NCBI RefSeq assembly: GCF_016887565.1
Contig: NZ_CP069396.1
Location: 2,631,001 to 2,695,000, forward strand
Reading direction: 5' to 3'
DNA from: Archangium violaceum
Lineage (GTDB): Bacteria; Myxococcota; Myxococcia; Myxococcales; Myxococcaceae
Length of the DNA stretch: 64,000 nucleotides
The notes beneath the pieces were generated by a model. It had not been told where the DNA came from. It was given only the letters and a program-made list of their open reading frames with translations, and did no database searches. The translations under genes were made by a program, and so were the position numbers. Every line of letters begins with the position of its first letter. Within the stretch, counting starts at the first letter, position 1. This document shows, piece by piece, positions 17,101 through 26,084 of this stretch.

Positions 17101-18012
17101 ATGCGAGTCTCCTCCGCCGCGCGCATCACCCTCTCCGCAGCCAGCTCACCTTCGATGCCCACCCTGAAGCTCGGTTCGTCCGGCGCTTCGGTGAAGACCC
17201 TTCAGCAGGCGCTGGCCAAGGCGGGCTTTTCGCCGGGCGCGGTCGACGGCCAGTTCGGTCCGAAGACGGCCGCGGCGGTGAAGGCGTTCCAGAGCGCGAA
17301 GGGCCTCGTCGCCGACGGCATCGTCGGGCCGAAGACGTGGGCCAGGCTGAATGGCGCGGCAGCTCCTTCGGCTCCGGGCGGTAGCGGCCCCACCCTCAAG
17401 CAGGGCCACAGTGGCGCTCCGGTGACCGCGCTTCAGAACCGGCTCAATCAGCTCGGCTTCAATGCCGGTGCGGCGGATGGTCAGTTCGGTCCGAAGACCA
17501 CCGCGGCGGTGAAGGCGTTCCAGAGCGCGAAGGGCCTGGTCGCCGATGGCGTCGTCGGGCCGAAGACCTGGAACCAGCTCGGCATCACGGTGAGCGGCAC
17601 GCCCACGACCCCCCCCAGCACCGGTGGCGTGCGCGGCAACTCCGCTCTCGCCAACAACGCCCGCTCGGTGGCGTTGGGCATGGGTGGCTACTCGAGCCAG
17701 GGCCTCTGCGCCACGGGCGTGAGCCGCGCCATTCAGCGCACCTACGGCATCAAGGTGTGGGGCAACGGCAACCAGATCGACGACAATCTGCCGAGGGACA
17801 AGTTCAAGCAGGTGAACCTGTCGCTTGCCGAAGCGCTGAAGATCCCCGGCCTCGTGCTCACCTGGGAGAAGACCTCCACGCGCCTTGGCAGCATCTACGG
17901 CCATACCGCCATCACCTCGGGCGACGGCCGCAGTTCCTACAGCGATTTCGTGGAGAGCAACACCCTGGGCGCGGGCGGCCGCAGCGGCTTCAAGGTCTTC
18001 ATGCCGATCTAG
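17101..18012 (+). CDS. Peptidoglycan-binding protein with NlpC/CHAP-like C-domain
   Basis: 303 residues. Two PG_binding_1 domains (about 20-85 and 95-165) share 'DGQFGPKTAAAVKAFQSAKG'. A Thr/Pro linker leads to a C-terminal domain with 'SQGLCATGVSRAI' (candidate Cys nucleophile) and 'YGHTAITSGDG' (candidate His), the order expected of an NlpC/P60 or CHAP amidase/endopeptidase. No classical signal peptide is visible, so export may be unconventional, by lysis or by phage-like delivery. Upstream DNA is a helicase stump, so the gene seems to have arrived by recombination. Confidence 0.75.
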   Translation: MRVSSAARITLSAASSPSMPTLKLGSSGASVKTLQQALAKAGFSPGAVDGQFGPKTAAAVKAFQSAKGLVADGIVGPKTWARLNGAAAPSAPGGSGPTLKQGHSGAPVTALQNRLNQLGFNAGAADGQFGPKTTAAVKAFQSAKGLVADGVVGPKTWNQLGITVSGTPTTPPSTGGVRGNSALANNARSVALGMGGYSSQGLCATGVSRAIQRTYGIKVWGNGNQIDDNLPRDKFKQVNLSLAEALKIPGLVLTWEKTSTRLGSIYGHTAITSGDGRSSYSDFVESNTLGAGGRSGFKVFMPI

Positions 18013-18080
18013 GTTTTCGACCGCTCGGCGGGAGTTGGTGTGCTCTCCGGCGTCGAGCCATCCAGGACTGGATGAACGCG

Positions 18081-18416
18081 TCAAGCTCGGAGCCAGGCTT
18101 CGGCTTCCGCCCGGGAACGAACGAATCGCACCAGGGGGTGCACTTGATGTTCGTAGGCAAGCTCCTTGAATCGCTCGCCGTGGGCTTCCGGGTGGGGCAC
18201 GACGAGCGCCACGCGTAGCCGGTAGTTCACGAACTTCTGAAGAAACTCGCCCGCCAGCCCACTGCGAAGGTTGAAGAACTCCGGGGCGAGGTCTTCCTCG
18301 GTGAAGAGGATTCCCTCCGCCCCGAAGCATGCGCCGATGGCGTCGGTCACGTCCCGGACGGCTCGGATGGAAATGCCTGCTTCGGAGGCAACGAGGACTC
18401 CGCGTTTTTCACTCAT
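18081..18416 (-). CDS. DUF4180 family protein
   Basis: 111 residues, cytoplasmic. The pattern 'EDLAPEFFNLRSGLAGEFLQ', then 'KFVNYRLRVALV' and the closing 'VRFVRSRAEAEAWL', is that of DUF4180, a small alpha/beta family with a STAS-like look. Function unknown. It is convergent with the PG-binding protein and lies just beyond the end of the Cry-like gene, in the same direction. Confidence 0.8.
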   Translation of the reverse strand: MSEKRGVLVASEAGISIRAVRDVTDAIGACFGAEGILFTEEDLAPEFFNLRSGLAGEFLQKFVNYRLRVALVVPHPEAHGERFKELAYEHQVHPLVRFVRSRAEAEAWLRA

Positions 18417-18503
18417 GGTTCATCGTACCCGAGCCGCCGTCGCCACCGAGGAACGGTGTGCGCACGGCGATGCACATTCGTGTGGCCTGCTGCTGGAGGC
18501 CCG

Positions 18504-20627
18504 CTACCTCACCGGAGAATACGGGTTGGCGCGCGCATCGTCCCGCGCGAGAAGCGCGAGGCCGGTCCACGCGCTGGACGCGGCGTGGGGCCAGTTGAAG
18601 TAGGACCAGCCGAGGCCCTCCCCCGTCTTCGCCTCGGCCCCGGGGGTCGCGACGAGCCCCGCGCCAACAGTCCCCGGCGCTTCGAGCTGCTGGCGGACCA
18701 GGCTGTCGAAGTAGGGCTCCGCGCCGTCGCGGAGGTCGCCGCCCATGAGATGAAGCGCCATCGCAGCCCCCGCCGTCACCTCGTTCTGCACGCCCTCGCC
18801 GGCGAGCGCGAACTTGAACCCCGCGAACCCCGCTGTGGTGGTCGAAAGCCGATCGAGCAGGAAGCGGAGGCTCGACGCGTTGCCCGCCGGGTTCAACCCC
18901 GCGAGGGCCGTCCACGTCTGCACATCGGCCGGCACGACACCCGCGTTGAGCACGTCGCCCACGCCGGTACCGGTCACGTAATAGCCCTCCGGCACGTGAC
19001 AGGCCTTCACCAGTCGTTGGGCGCGCTGGGCGGCCGCGACCCAACGCTCCTCGCTGGTGAGACGGTACAGGTTGGTGAAGAGCGCGAAGGCGTCGACGTT
19101 GTGCTCGACGGACCGCCACGCGCGCTTCTGCCCCCACGCATCCTCGCCGCCGGTGTACCCCTGCCAGGCGTCCTTGGACGCGTGCTCCGTGTACACCCAC
19201 CGCGCGATGCTGATGGCGTGGTGCAGGTAGCGGTACTGGCGCGTGGCCGCGTACATCCGGGTCAGCGCGATGCCGGCCCAGCACGCGTTGCCCACATCGC
19301 GGGTGGCGCCGTCGGCGGGGAAGATCGACGTGGCGTACCCCTCGGCGCGGTCGAGGAGCGCGGTGGCGTGCGTCGCCGCGACGATGCGGCCCCCGCCGAT
19401 CGGATCGTGCTCCAGGGCGATGCACAGCCCGTCAGCGAGGTCGCCCGCGCGCCGGAGATCGCCGCGCGCCGCGAAGTAGATCGACGCGACGGCCGTGTCG
19501 TACGTGTCCGCGCGGTAGAACAAGTTGGATTGGGTGCCCACCCGCGGCTCGCCGGGCACGCGGTAGGTCTGGACGTAGCGCGGGCCCGACACCGAGAAGG
19601 TGTCCATCTGCTGGGCGAGGAACAGGTCGATGCGGTCGAGCGCCGTGGCGGAGGCGTCAGGCTCCACCACACGCCCCAGCGGCCAGGCGCGCACCACCGT
19701 CCGATCACGAGGCTTCCTCCCGCTCTCCCGCCCCTTCCAATCGACGAGCTTCAGGAGCTCCTGGGTGTGGTTGGTGAGGTGCTCGCCCCACCAGTCGTAC
19801 ACCTTCTGCTTCTGCTCATCCCCGTAGGCCACGACGCGCGCCGCGGCCTCCTGCTTCTTCTCGAAGTAGGCGGGCTCCATCCCGATGGCCTGCACCCAGC
19901 CCGTCTCGAGCCCGCCGAGGAACTCCGTCCGGTACTTGTTCGGGCTCATCCACCAGAGCGCCATGTCGTCATAGGCGGAGAAACTCACGATTTTCTTCTC
20001 GCCGGTCGCGCTCGGGCGCCGGTCGATCTCCTTCTCCATCACCTCGCCGACCCCGCCGGCAATCTGTCCCATCCGGTACCAGAGGAAGCGGTCGCGCAGC
20101 CGGCCCGCCAGCTCGGAGTAGCGGATGGCCGCCGTGTCGAGCGCGATCTGGTTCTCGTAGCGCTCCGGGTGCTGTTGCACCTGGTGGAGAAGCGCGGCGG
20201 TGTGCGCCACGGCGATGACCACCAGCGCATCCGTCAGCAGGTACAGGTACCGGTCGGGCACCGCCTCCACGCTCGCGGCCGAGATATCGGCCTGGACGAG
20301 CAGCACGGCAAGCCGGTACCGCCGCTCGTCCAGGTCCACGACGTTGGCGTAGTCGGCGAACGCGGCCCCGAGCCCCTGGAGGTCGGCCTTCACCCGCTCG
20401 AATGCCGCCGCCCCCACCGCGACCTCCACCCGCTTGTCCACGAGCGCGGTGATGCGCGACTCGAGGACCCGGAAGAGATCCTCGGCCGGCATGGGGAACA
20501 GCCAGTCCTTGAGGAGCCCCGGGAAGATCGCGCTGTCGAGGAGCCACCTGAGGAAGGGGTTGACCCCCGCGCTCGTCGCCACCGCGCCAAGGAGTCCCTT
20601 GACCACGTCCGCCGCCACGATCGCCAC
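18504..20627 (-). CDS. Putative delta-endotoxin-like N-domain fused to an (alpha/alpha) barrel
   Basis: About 707 residues. Residues ~1-190 are a helical bundle whose order of motifs resembles domain I of Cry toxins: 'FRVLESRITALVDKRVE', 'FERVKADLQGLGAAFADYAN', 'RYLYLLTDALVVIAVAHTAALL' and 'IRYSELAGRLRDRFLWYRMG'. In Cry toxins this domain inserts in membranes and forms a pore. From about residue 320 the protein looks like a six-hairpin glycosidase-type barrel ('YTGGEDAWGQKRAWRSVEHN', 'GEGLGWSYFNWPHAAS'). It has no signal peptide, as in Cry proteins. I set the GTG start at 20627 because GGAGG is well spaced there; the GTG at 20633 is the alternative. Both domain calls are by eye and need structural confirmation. 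Confidence 0.6.
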   Translation of the reverse strand: MAIVAADVVKGLLGAVATSAGVNPFLRWLLDSAIFPGLLKDWLFPMPAEDLFRVLESRITALVDKRVEVAVGAAAFERVKADLQGLGAAFADYANVVDLDERRYRLAVLLVQADISAASVEAVPDRYLYLLTDALVVIAVAHTAALLHQVQQHPERYENQIALDTAAIRYSELAGRLRDRFLWYRMGQIAGGVGEVMEKEIDRRPSATGEKKIVSFSAYDDMALWWMSPNKYRTEFLGGLETGWVQAIGMEPAYFEKKQEAAARVVAYGDEQKQKVYDWWGEHLTNHTQELLKLVDWKGRESGRKPRDRTVVRAWPLGRVVEPDASATALDRIDLFLAQQMDTFSVSGPRYVQTYRVPGEPRVGTQSNLFYRADTYDTAVASIYFAARGDLRRAGDLADGLCIALEHDPIGGGRIVAATHATALLDRAEGYATSIFPADGATRDVGNACWAGIALTRMYAATRQYRYLHHAISIARWVYTEHASKDAWQGYTGGEDAWGQKRAWRSVEHNVDAFALFTNLYRLTSEERWVAAAQRAQRLVKACHVPEGYYVTGTGVGDVLNAGVVPADVQTWTALAGLNPAGNASSLRFLLDRLSTTTAGFAGFKFALAGEGVQNEVTAGAAMALHLMGGDLRDGAEPYFDSLVRQQLEAPGTVGAGLVATPGAEAKTGEGLGWSYFNWPHAASSAWTGLALLARDDARANPYSPVR

Positions 20628-20886
20628 GGCCACCTCCAGAGGAGGCGGTACACGCTATGGGTCACGACCGTGTGCGGTCAACGAGCACGACGCGGGAGCG
20701 GTTCGAGGTACGTGCCTTGCTCCATGGCTACAGCAGATCCGCGCTGTGCGGCAGCGTCTCGAGGCCGCCCGGGCTCGGAGTGAAAGCCCTCCAGGGGGCA
20801 CGTCGGGCCGAGGCGGACCGCGTATCCTTCGTGCTACGAGAGCCCTGGGGGGGCGTTGGCCGGTGCGCCCCTGGACTCGCGAGCCC

Positions 20887-21792
20887 ATGCGCACGGACAT
20901 CCCTCTCCCCGAGGAGCTTCTCGAGACGGTTCTCGGTTCGATGACGGCGGTCGCCGCCGAGCGGCTGCGGGCGGAGCCCGGGCTGCGTCAGGGACTCTCC
21001 CGGGCGTTCGAGGCGGCGGCCTCGCTGCGTGGCGTGGCGCCCGAACCGCGCGTGTTCGCGCGGCACCTGGGCGCGCGGCTCGCCGAAGCGGACGACCCCG
21101 CGCGTGCCCTGGAGCGCCTGCATGCGCGAGACCTGGCGCTCGCGCTCGCCTGCGCCCTGGAGACGCCCGGGGCCGCGGACCTGCTCGAGGAGGAGGTCCT
21201 GGGCAGGCTGCGCGTGCCGCTCTCCCGCCTCCATTCCTCGCCCGCGTTCGTGGACGAGGTGCTCCAGACGCTCCGGGCGAACCTGCTCATGCCCCGGGTG
21301 GGGGCGGCGCCACGGCTCGCGGGCTACGCGGGCGTGGGCTCGCTGTTCCACTGGGTGAACAGCGCCGCCGTGCGGCTCGCGCTGCGGATGCGCAAGGCTC
21401 ATGGGCAGGAGGCCCAGGTGGACGCCGAGGTGCTCGCCGCGCACCCCGCGCAAGGGGGCCTGGAGCTGGGGTTGGTCCGCGAGGAGGCCCGCGCGCACGT
21501 GCGCGCCGCCTTCGTGCAGGCGGTGGCGTCGCTCGACGACGAGGACCGGGAGTTGCTGCGCCTGCACTTCGTGGAGCGGCTCTCCCTGGAGCGGATGGGG
21601 GCGCTGTTCGGCCTTCACAAGTCCACCCTGTCCCGGCGGCTGTCCGGCGTGCAGGCGCTGCTGGAGAAGCGCACGCGCCGGTGTCTGTCGGAGCGGCTGG
21701 CGCTCTCCTCGGAGGAGCTGGACAGCGTGATGCGCGCCATCCACGGCCGCCTCGACCTGAGCCTGTCCGGGCTCCTGGCGGCGAAGAAATGA
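20887..21792 (+). CDS. Sigma-70 family RNA polymerase sigma factor, myxobacterial gmx1 type
   Basis: 301 residues, longer than a normal ECF factor. The C-terminal half holds region 4: 'ASLDDEDRELLRLHFVERLS' then 'LERMGALFGLHKSTLSRRLS', a clear sigma-4 helix-turn-helix. The central part has a weak region 2 ('GVGSLFHWVNSAAVRLALRMR'). The architecture fits the myxobacteria-restricted gmx1 sigma family. Its stop overlaps the kinase gene start (ATGA at 21789-21792), so the two are co-translated and probably work together. Confidence 0.85.
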   Translation: MRTDIPLPEELLETVLGSMTAVAAERLRAEPGLRQGLSRAFEAAASLRGVAPEPRVFARHLGARLAEADDPARALERLHARDLALALACALETPGAADLLEEEVLGRLRVPLSRLHSSPAFVDEVLQTLRANLLMPRVGAAPRLAGYAGVGSLFHWVNSAAVRLALRMRKAHGQEAQVDAEVLAAHPAQGGLELGLVREEARAHVRAAFVQAVASLDDEDRELLRLHFVERLSLERMGALFGLHKSTLSRRLSGVQALLEKRTRRCLSERLALSSEELDSVMRAIHGRLDLSLSGLLAAKK

Positions 21793-24700
21793 GCTGTCCG
21801 GACGAGAACGACCTCGCTCGCTACGTGAACGGCCTGCTGTCGGTCGAGCGCGAGCATTCGGTGCGCACCCACATCTCCGGTTGCGCCGAGTGCCGGAGCG
21901 TGCTCGCCGCGCTGAGCGCGTCGGAGGAACCACCTCCCTCGATGGGCGCGGGTTTGCTCGCCACGGGCACGCGGGTGGGGCGCTACGTGGTGCTGGGCCT
22001 GTTGGGCGAGGGTGGCATGGGCCGCGTCCATGTCGCGTACGACCCCGACCTGGACCGCAAGGTGGCGCTGAAGCTGCTCAATCCGGAGCGCCTCCGCGGG
22101 GACTGGCTGGACCTGGCGCGACAGCGGCTGGAGCGCGAGGCCCGGACCATGGCGCAGCTGTCCCATCCCCATGTCGCCAGCCTCCATGACGTGGGCGAGT
22201 ACGAAGGACAGCTCTTCCTGGTGATGGAGTTCCTCGAGGGCGGAACGCTGCGGCGTTGGCTGGCGGAGCGGCCTCGCTCGCGCCGGGAGGTCCTGGAGCG
22301 CTTCATCCAGGCGGCGGACGGGCTGGCCGCCTCGCACGCGCTGGGCATCGTCCACCGCGACTTCAAGCCGGACAACGTCCTGCTCACGAAGGACGGCGTC
22401 GTCCGCATCACCGACTTCGGCCTCGCCCACGCGACGGCATCGCCCGGCGCGGGAGCGGCGTCCGACACCTCGACGACGAGTGACTCGCTCACCGTCACCG
22501 GGGCCTTGCTGGGCACGCTGGCCTACGGCGCGCCCGAGCAACTGCGTGGCGAGCGCGGCGATGCCCGCTCCGACCAGTTCTCCTTCTGCGTCGCGCTCTA
22601 CGAGGCGCTCAATGGCCAGCGCCCCTTCGAGGGGACGACCCGCGAGGCGCTGCTGGAGGGGATGGCGCGTCAGGCCGTGCGGCCGGAGCGGCCCGGTGTC
22701 CCGGCCTGGCTGCGGTCCGTGGTCCGCCGGGGGCTCTCCGAGGACCCGTCGAAGCGCTTCGCCTCCATGGGCGAGCTGCGCGCGCGGCTCGCCCATGACC
22801 CTGTCGCACGGTGGCGCAACCGGACCCTGGTGGCGCTGGCGGGCGTCCTGGTCGCCGCGGCGCTGGGCGTGCTCGCCCGGCGGGAACCGCGCGAGCTGTG
22901 TCAGGGGAGCGAGCGTCACTTCGCGGGAGTCTGGGACGGGGCGGCCCGCGAGGCCCTCCACCGCGCGTTCCTGGCCACGGGCTCGACGGACGCGGAGGCC
23001 TCCTTCGCGGCGGTGGCGGCGGCGCTGGAGCGCTGGAAGGCGGACTGGGTGCGCGAGCACCAGGAGGCCTGTGAGGCCACGCGTGTCTGGGGAGAGCAGT
23101 CGGACCAGGTGCTGGGCCTGCGCATGGCGTGCCTCGACGAGCGGCTGGGGGAGGTGACTCGCCTGGTGTCCGTGCTCCAGGGCGCGGATGCCCGCACGGT
23201 GGAGCGTGGCTTCGGCCTGGGTGGCTCCCTGGCGAGCCTGCGGCGCTGTTCCGACGTGAGGACGTTACAGGAGGCGGTGGCGCCGCCCGAGGACCCGGCG
23301 GTCCTGGCGGAGGTGGCGGCCATCCGGGTGGAGCTGGCGCGGGCGAACGCGGAGCTGCTCGCGGGGCATACCCCGGAGGCCCTGAAGGTGGCACTGGCCG
23401 CGCGGGAGCGCGCCGTGCGCACGCGCTACCGCCCCGTGGAGGCGGAGGCCCATGTGCTGTGCTCGATGATCCAGTCGGATGCGAACGCCTTCGATGCCGC
23501 CCGGGACTCCGCGGCCCAGGCGGCCCTCGCGGCGGAAGCCGGGCGACACCATGGCGTGCTGGCGCGGGCGCTCTACAGCCTGGCCTGGGTGACCGTGCAT
23601 GGCCTGGGGCAGACGCGGGAGGCGTGGGCCCACCTCCAACGCGCCCAGGCCGTGGCGGAGCCGCTGCGCGACCCCGAGTTCGACGCGCTGCTGGACTATG
23701 TCCGCGCCGAGCTGCTCGAACAGGAGGGCCGCTTCGCCGAGGCGGAGCCCCTGCTGCGCCAGGCGCTCGACCGCGTCATCGCGAAGGGCGCGTCGCACGC
23801 CGCCACGCGCGCCGAGCTCGCCGGGCGCCTGGGGCTGCTGGCCCGTCAGCAAGGACGGCTCCTCGAGGCGAAGCGCTGGCAGGAGGAGGCGGTCCGACTC
23901 CATGAGGAGCTCCATGGCCCCGACCATCGGGACACCGCGCGGGCGCTGGCGAACCTGGGGGGCACGCTGGGCTACACGGGAGAGTTGTCGCGCGCGGAGG
24001 CCGTCATCCAGCGGGCGCTCGTCATCCTCCAGCGTGTCCTGGGAGAGGGGCACCTCGCGGTGGCACGCACTCTGTCCAACCTCGCCTTCGTGTACTTCGA
24101 GTGGGGACATGGCCCCCAGGCGCGCGAGGCCGCGGAACGGGGCTTCGCGCTGTCGCGTAAGAGCGTGGCCCCGGATGTCGCGGCGTCCATGTTGATGGTC
24201 CTGGAGTCGAACCGGCTGGGAGTGCTGGGGGAGTTGGGGGAGCGCGAAGCCGAGCTGGCGCATGCCCGACGCACCCTGGCCCACCGGGAGCGTACGTATG
24301 GAGCGGCCCACCCGGAGGTCGCCCTGGACCAGCACGAGGTGGGAAGGCTGCTGAGGTTGCTGGGGCGCGCGCGGGAGGCCCGTGCCTTCCATGCGCGCGG
24401 CGTCGCGCTCCAGGAGCCGCTGCTCGCCCGGGACGAGGTGGATGGAGAGGGGCTGCGTTGGCTCGCGGATGCCCTGCTGTTCCTGGGGCGTGTCGAGGAG
24501 GCGCGAACGCAAGCCGAGCGGGCGCTCGCGGCGTTGGAACGGGACAGGGGCCCCCTGGCGCCGGAGCGCATCAAGGCGCTGGTGCTCCTGGGCGACATCC
24601 ACCTCGCGGGGAACGCTCCTGAACGGGCGGTGCCGTTCCTGCGGACGGCGCTGGAGGCGCTCGCGCGCGAGGGGGTCACGTCCGCTCGGGTTCCCCTGGC

Positions 24701-24866
24701 CCGGCGGCGGCTCGCCCGGGCGCTGCGGTTGTCCGGCGCCCCCGCGGAGGCCTGCCAGGAGGCTCGGCGGGCCTGGACGGAGTGGGGGCCCTGGCGCGCG
24801 GGTTACCCCGGGGAAGTCCTCGAGGCGCGGGCCGAGCTGGGGCCTTGCTCCGACGAACCCGAGTAG
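21789..24866 (+). CDS. Serine/threonine protein kinase with zinc-finger head and TPR tail
   Basis: 1,025 residues. Residues 1-45 hold an anti-sigma-like zinc finger ('HISGCAECRSVLAAL'). Residues ~55-330 are a Hanks kinase: glycine loop GEGGMGRV, catalytic Lys in VALKLL, HRDFKPDN loop, ITDFGLAH, and GAPEQL. A TM helix at about 340 ('LVALAGVLVAAALGVLARR') is followed by a long TPR domain ('AEAEPLLRQALDRVIAKG' and similar, ~480-1000) that would lie across the membrane. Overlap with the sigma gene suggests the zinc-finger head may bind the sigma factor and the kinase modify it; this is inference. Confidence 0.93.
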   Translation: MSCPDENDLARYVNGLLSVEREHSVRTHISGCAECRSVLAALSASEEPPPSMGAGLLATGTRVGRYVVLGLLGEGGMGRVHVAYDPDLDRKVALKLLNPERLRGDWLDLARQRLEREARTMAQLSHPHVASLHDVGEYEGQLFLVMEFLEGGTLRRWLAERPRSRREVLERFIQAADGLAASHALGIVHRDFKPDNVLLTKDGVVRITDFGLAHATASPGAGAASDTSTTSDSLTVTGALLGTLAYGAPEQLRGERGDARSDQFSFCVALYEALNGQRPFEGTTREALLEGMARQAVRPERPGVPAWLRSVVRRGLSEDPSKRFASMGELRARLAHDPVARWRNRTLVALAGVLVAAALGVLARREPRELCQGSERHFAGVWDGAAREALHRAFLATGSTDAEASFAAVAAALERWKADWVREHQEACEATRVWGEQSDQVLGLRMACLDERLGEVTRLVSVLQGADARTVERGFGLGGSLASLRRCSDVRTLQEAVAPPEDPAVLAEVAAIRVELARANAELLAGHTPEALKVALAARERAVRTRYRPVEAEAHVLCSMIQSDANAFDAARDSAAQAALAAEAGRHHGVLARALYSLAWVTVHGLGQTREAWAHLQRAQAVAEPLRDPEFDALLDYVRAELLEQEGRFAEAEPLLRQALDRVIAKGASHAATRAELAGRLGLLARQQGRLLEAKRWQEEAVRLHEELHGPDHRDTARALANLGGTLGYTGELSRAEAVIQRALVILQRVLGEGHLAVARTLSNLAFVYFEWGHGPQAREAAERGFALSRKSVAPDVAASMLMVLESNRLGVLGELGEREAELAHARRTLAHRERTYGAAHPEVALDQHEVGRLLRLLGRAREARAFHARGVALQEPLLARDEVDGEGLRWLADALLFLGRVEEARTQAERALAALERDRGPLAPERIKALVLLGDIHLAGNAPERAVPFLRTALEALAREGVTSARVPLARRRLARALRLSGAPAEACQEARRAWTEWGPWRAGYPGEVLEARAELGPCSDEPE

Positions 24867-24953
24867 CACGCATGGGCGCGAAGGGCTGACCCTCCTGAGG
24901 ACACACCGGGCTCGGGGCGCCGGGCCTGCCGACCTTCACCGGACGGATGAGCC

Positions 24954-25664
24954 CTACTTCGTCCTCCGTGAGGTCAGCCGAGCGGGAAATCGCTCCTCGA
25001 CCCCTGGCAGGAACAGGGGCCGACCTTCGCGGGCGGCCTGGATTGCCAGCTGGAAATCGAGGTCGCCATAGCGGTCGAGCACCGCCGGGTCGAAGAAGTC
25101 TGCTCCGTCCCCAACCCCTTCGTTCTCGATGTCCGGATCCAGCGTCTCCCAGCCTCCGCGCGGCGCGTAGAGCAGCGAACGCACACCTCCGTCCGCATAG
25201 ATGTAGGCATGCGCCCCGAGGAAGCTCGCCCTCGCGCGCAGCTCACCCGTGGCGCTGAGGACGGCATTGCGGTCCCCGTACTGGCCGAAGAGACAGTCGT
25301 CCACGAACACCGAGCCTTCAACGAAGACCCGCGCCCCATTGCCGAACGAGAGCGTTCGGGCCTGGAGGTCCCCTCTGACGATGACGAGCCCGGGGCGATA
25401 GTCGTCAGTCCACAGGTTGAGGTGGCCGGGTGACTTGAGGGGACCGTCGACCAGGACGACGTACGGGCCGTCGCCCGTGTCGATGTCTCCTGAACCGTCA
25501 ACGCCCCCGTCGATGATGCGGACCGTGCAGGAAGGCGGACCGTTGGGGCGCTCGAACTCATGGAGTTCCGCCTCCCACCGGTGAAGGTGGAGGCGGGAGT
25601 GGAGCTCCGCGAACGTCGTCGCCCGGCCCAGGTCTTCGAGTCTGTCGGTGGTCATGAAGGGCAT
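24954..25664 (-). CDS. Hypothetical polymer-forming-cytoskeletal-like protein
   Basis: About 236 residues, cytoplasmic. Short strands follow one another ('RIIDGGVDGSGDIDTGDG', 'HLNLWTDDYRPGLVIVRGDL', 'ARTLSFGNGARVFVEGSVF', 'ATGELRARASFLGAHAY') as in single-stranded beta-helices of bactofilin/polymer-forming type. The C-terminal part ('FFDPAVLDRYGDLDFQLAIQAAREGRPLFLPG') is unrelated to those. I cannot name a family. GGAGG upstream supports a start at 25664 or 25667; a third ATG at 25655 is possible. Confidence 0.6.
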   Translation of the reverse strand: MPFMTTDRLEDLGRATTFAELHSRLHLHRWEAELHEFERPNGPPSCTVRIIDGGVDGSGDIDTGDGPYVVLVDGPLKSPGHLNLWTDDYRPGLVIVRGDLQARTLSFGNGARVFVEGSVFVDDCLFGQYGDRNAVLSATGELRARASFLGAHAYIYADGGVRSLLYAPRGGWETLDPDIENEGVGDGADFFDPAVLDRYGDLDFQLAIQAAREGRPLFLPGVEERFPARLTSRRTK

Positions 25665-25689
25665 CATGCCTCCGGGATGGCTGAGCCTC

Positions 25690-25737
25690 GAGCCCGAGAG
25701 GGTGTCAAAGAACTTGAGCCGCACGACCCGGCACGAC
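25690..25737. repeat. 48-bp direct repeat, copy A
   Basis: These 48 bases recur without mismatch at 31350-31397, in the same orientation. The core includes GGTGTCAAAGAACTTGAGCC and a GCACGACCCGGCACGAC tail. It lies in the 415-bp gap between the polymer-forming-like gene and the S4 gene; apart from this repeat and the Fur box the gap holds no convincing gene. The frame 25705-25905 minus is open but unrecognisable. Confidence 0.9.
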
Positions 25738-26021
25738 GCGCTTCACCTCGTGCAAGGCGCGGTAATAGCGATCCTTGCCACGCGATTCAGACATGCCATG
25801 TCCCCGCCCGAGGGAAGGGGGACGCTCGCGGTAGGGACGGCCCTTCGCCTCGAGACATTGGCCTTCCCGATGCGGCCTGTCGTTCGTGGACATGGGGCCT
25901 TCCACTTCGGTTGACCGCGTCGGCCTCCTGGAGGGGTCGATTTCGCGGCTCGATACCCTGCGGGCGTACCGGCACGATTCCGCCCCCGCCGTCCCTTGAC
26001 GCGCCCGGAAGGTTCGTGTAG

Positions 26022-26050
26022 TTGAAATTGATAGTGATAATCAATTTCAA
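26022..26050 (+). promoter_or_regulatory. Fur-type box: perfect 11-bp inverted repeat
   Basis: TTGAAATTGAT at 26022-26032 and ATCAATTTCAA at 26040-26050 are exact inverted repeats around a 7-base centre. The inner 19 bases starting at 26030 agree with the E. coli Fur consensus at 16 of 19 positions. The site is strikingly AT-rich in a ~70% GC region and ends 34 bp before the S4 start, where it would block transcription when occupied by a Fur-family repressor (Fur or Zur). Confidence 0.85.
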
Positions 26051-26084
26051 CTTGGCGACGACCGCCGGGTGGAAGGAGCGAGAC

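Noticed and set aside
25705-25905. Small 66-codon minus-strand gene
   Set aside because: It ends within the 48-bp repeat, has no recognisable pattern and no convincing RBS.
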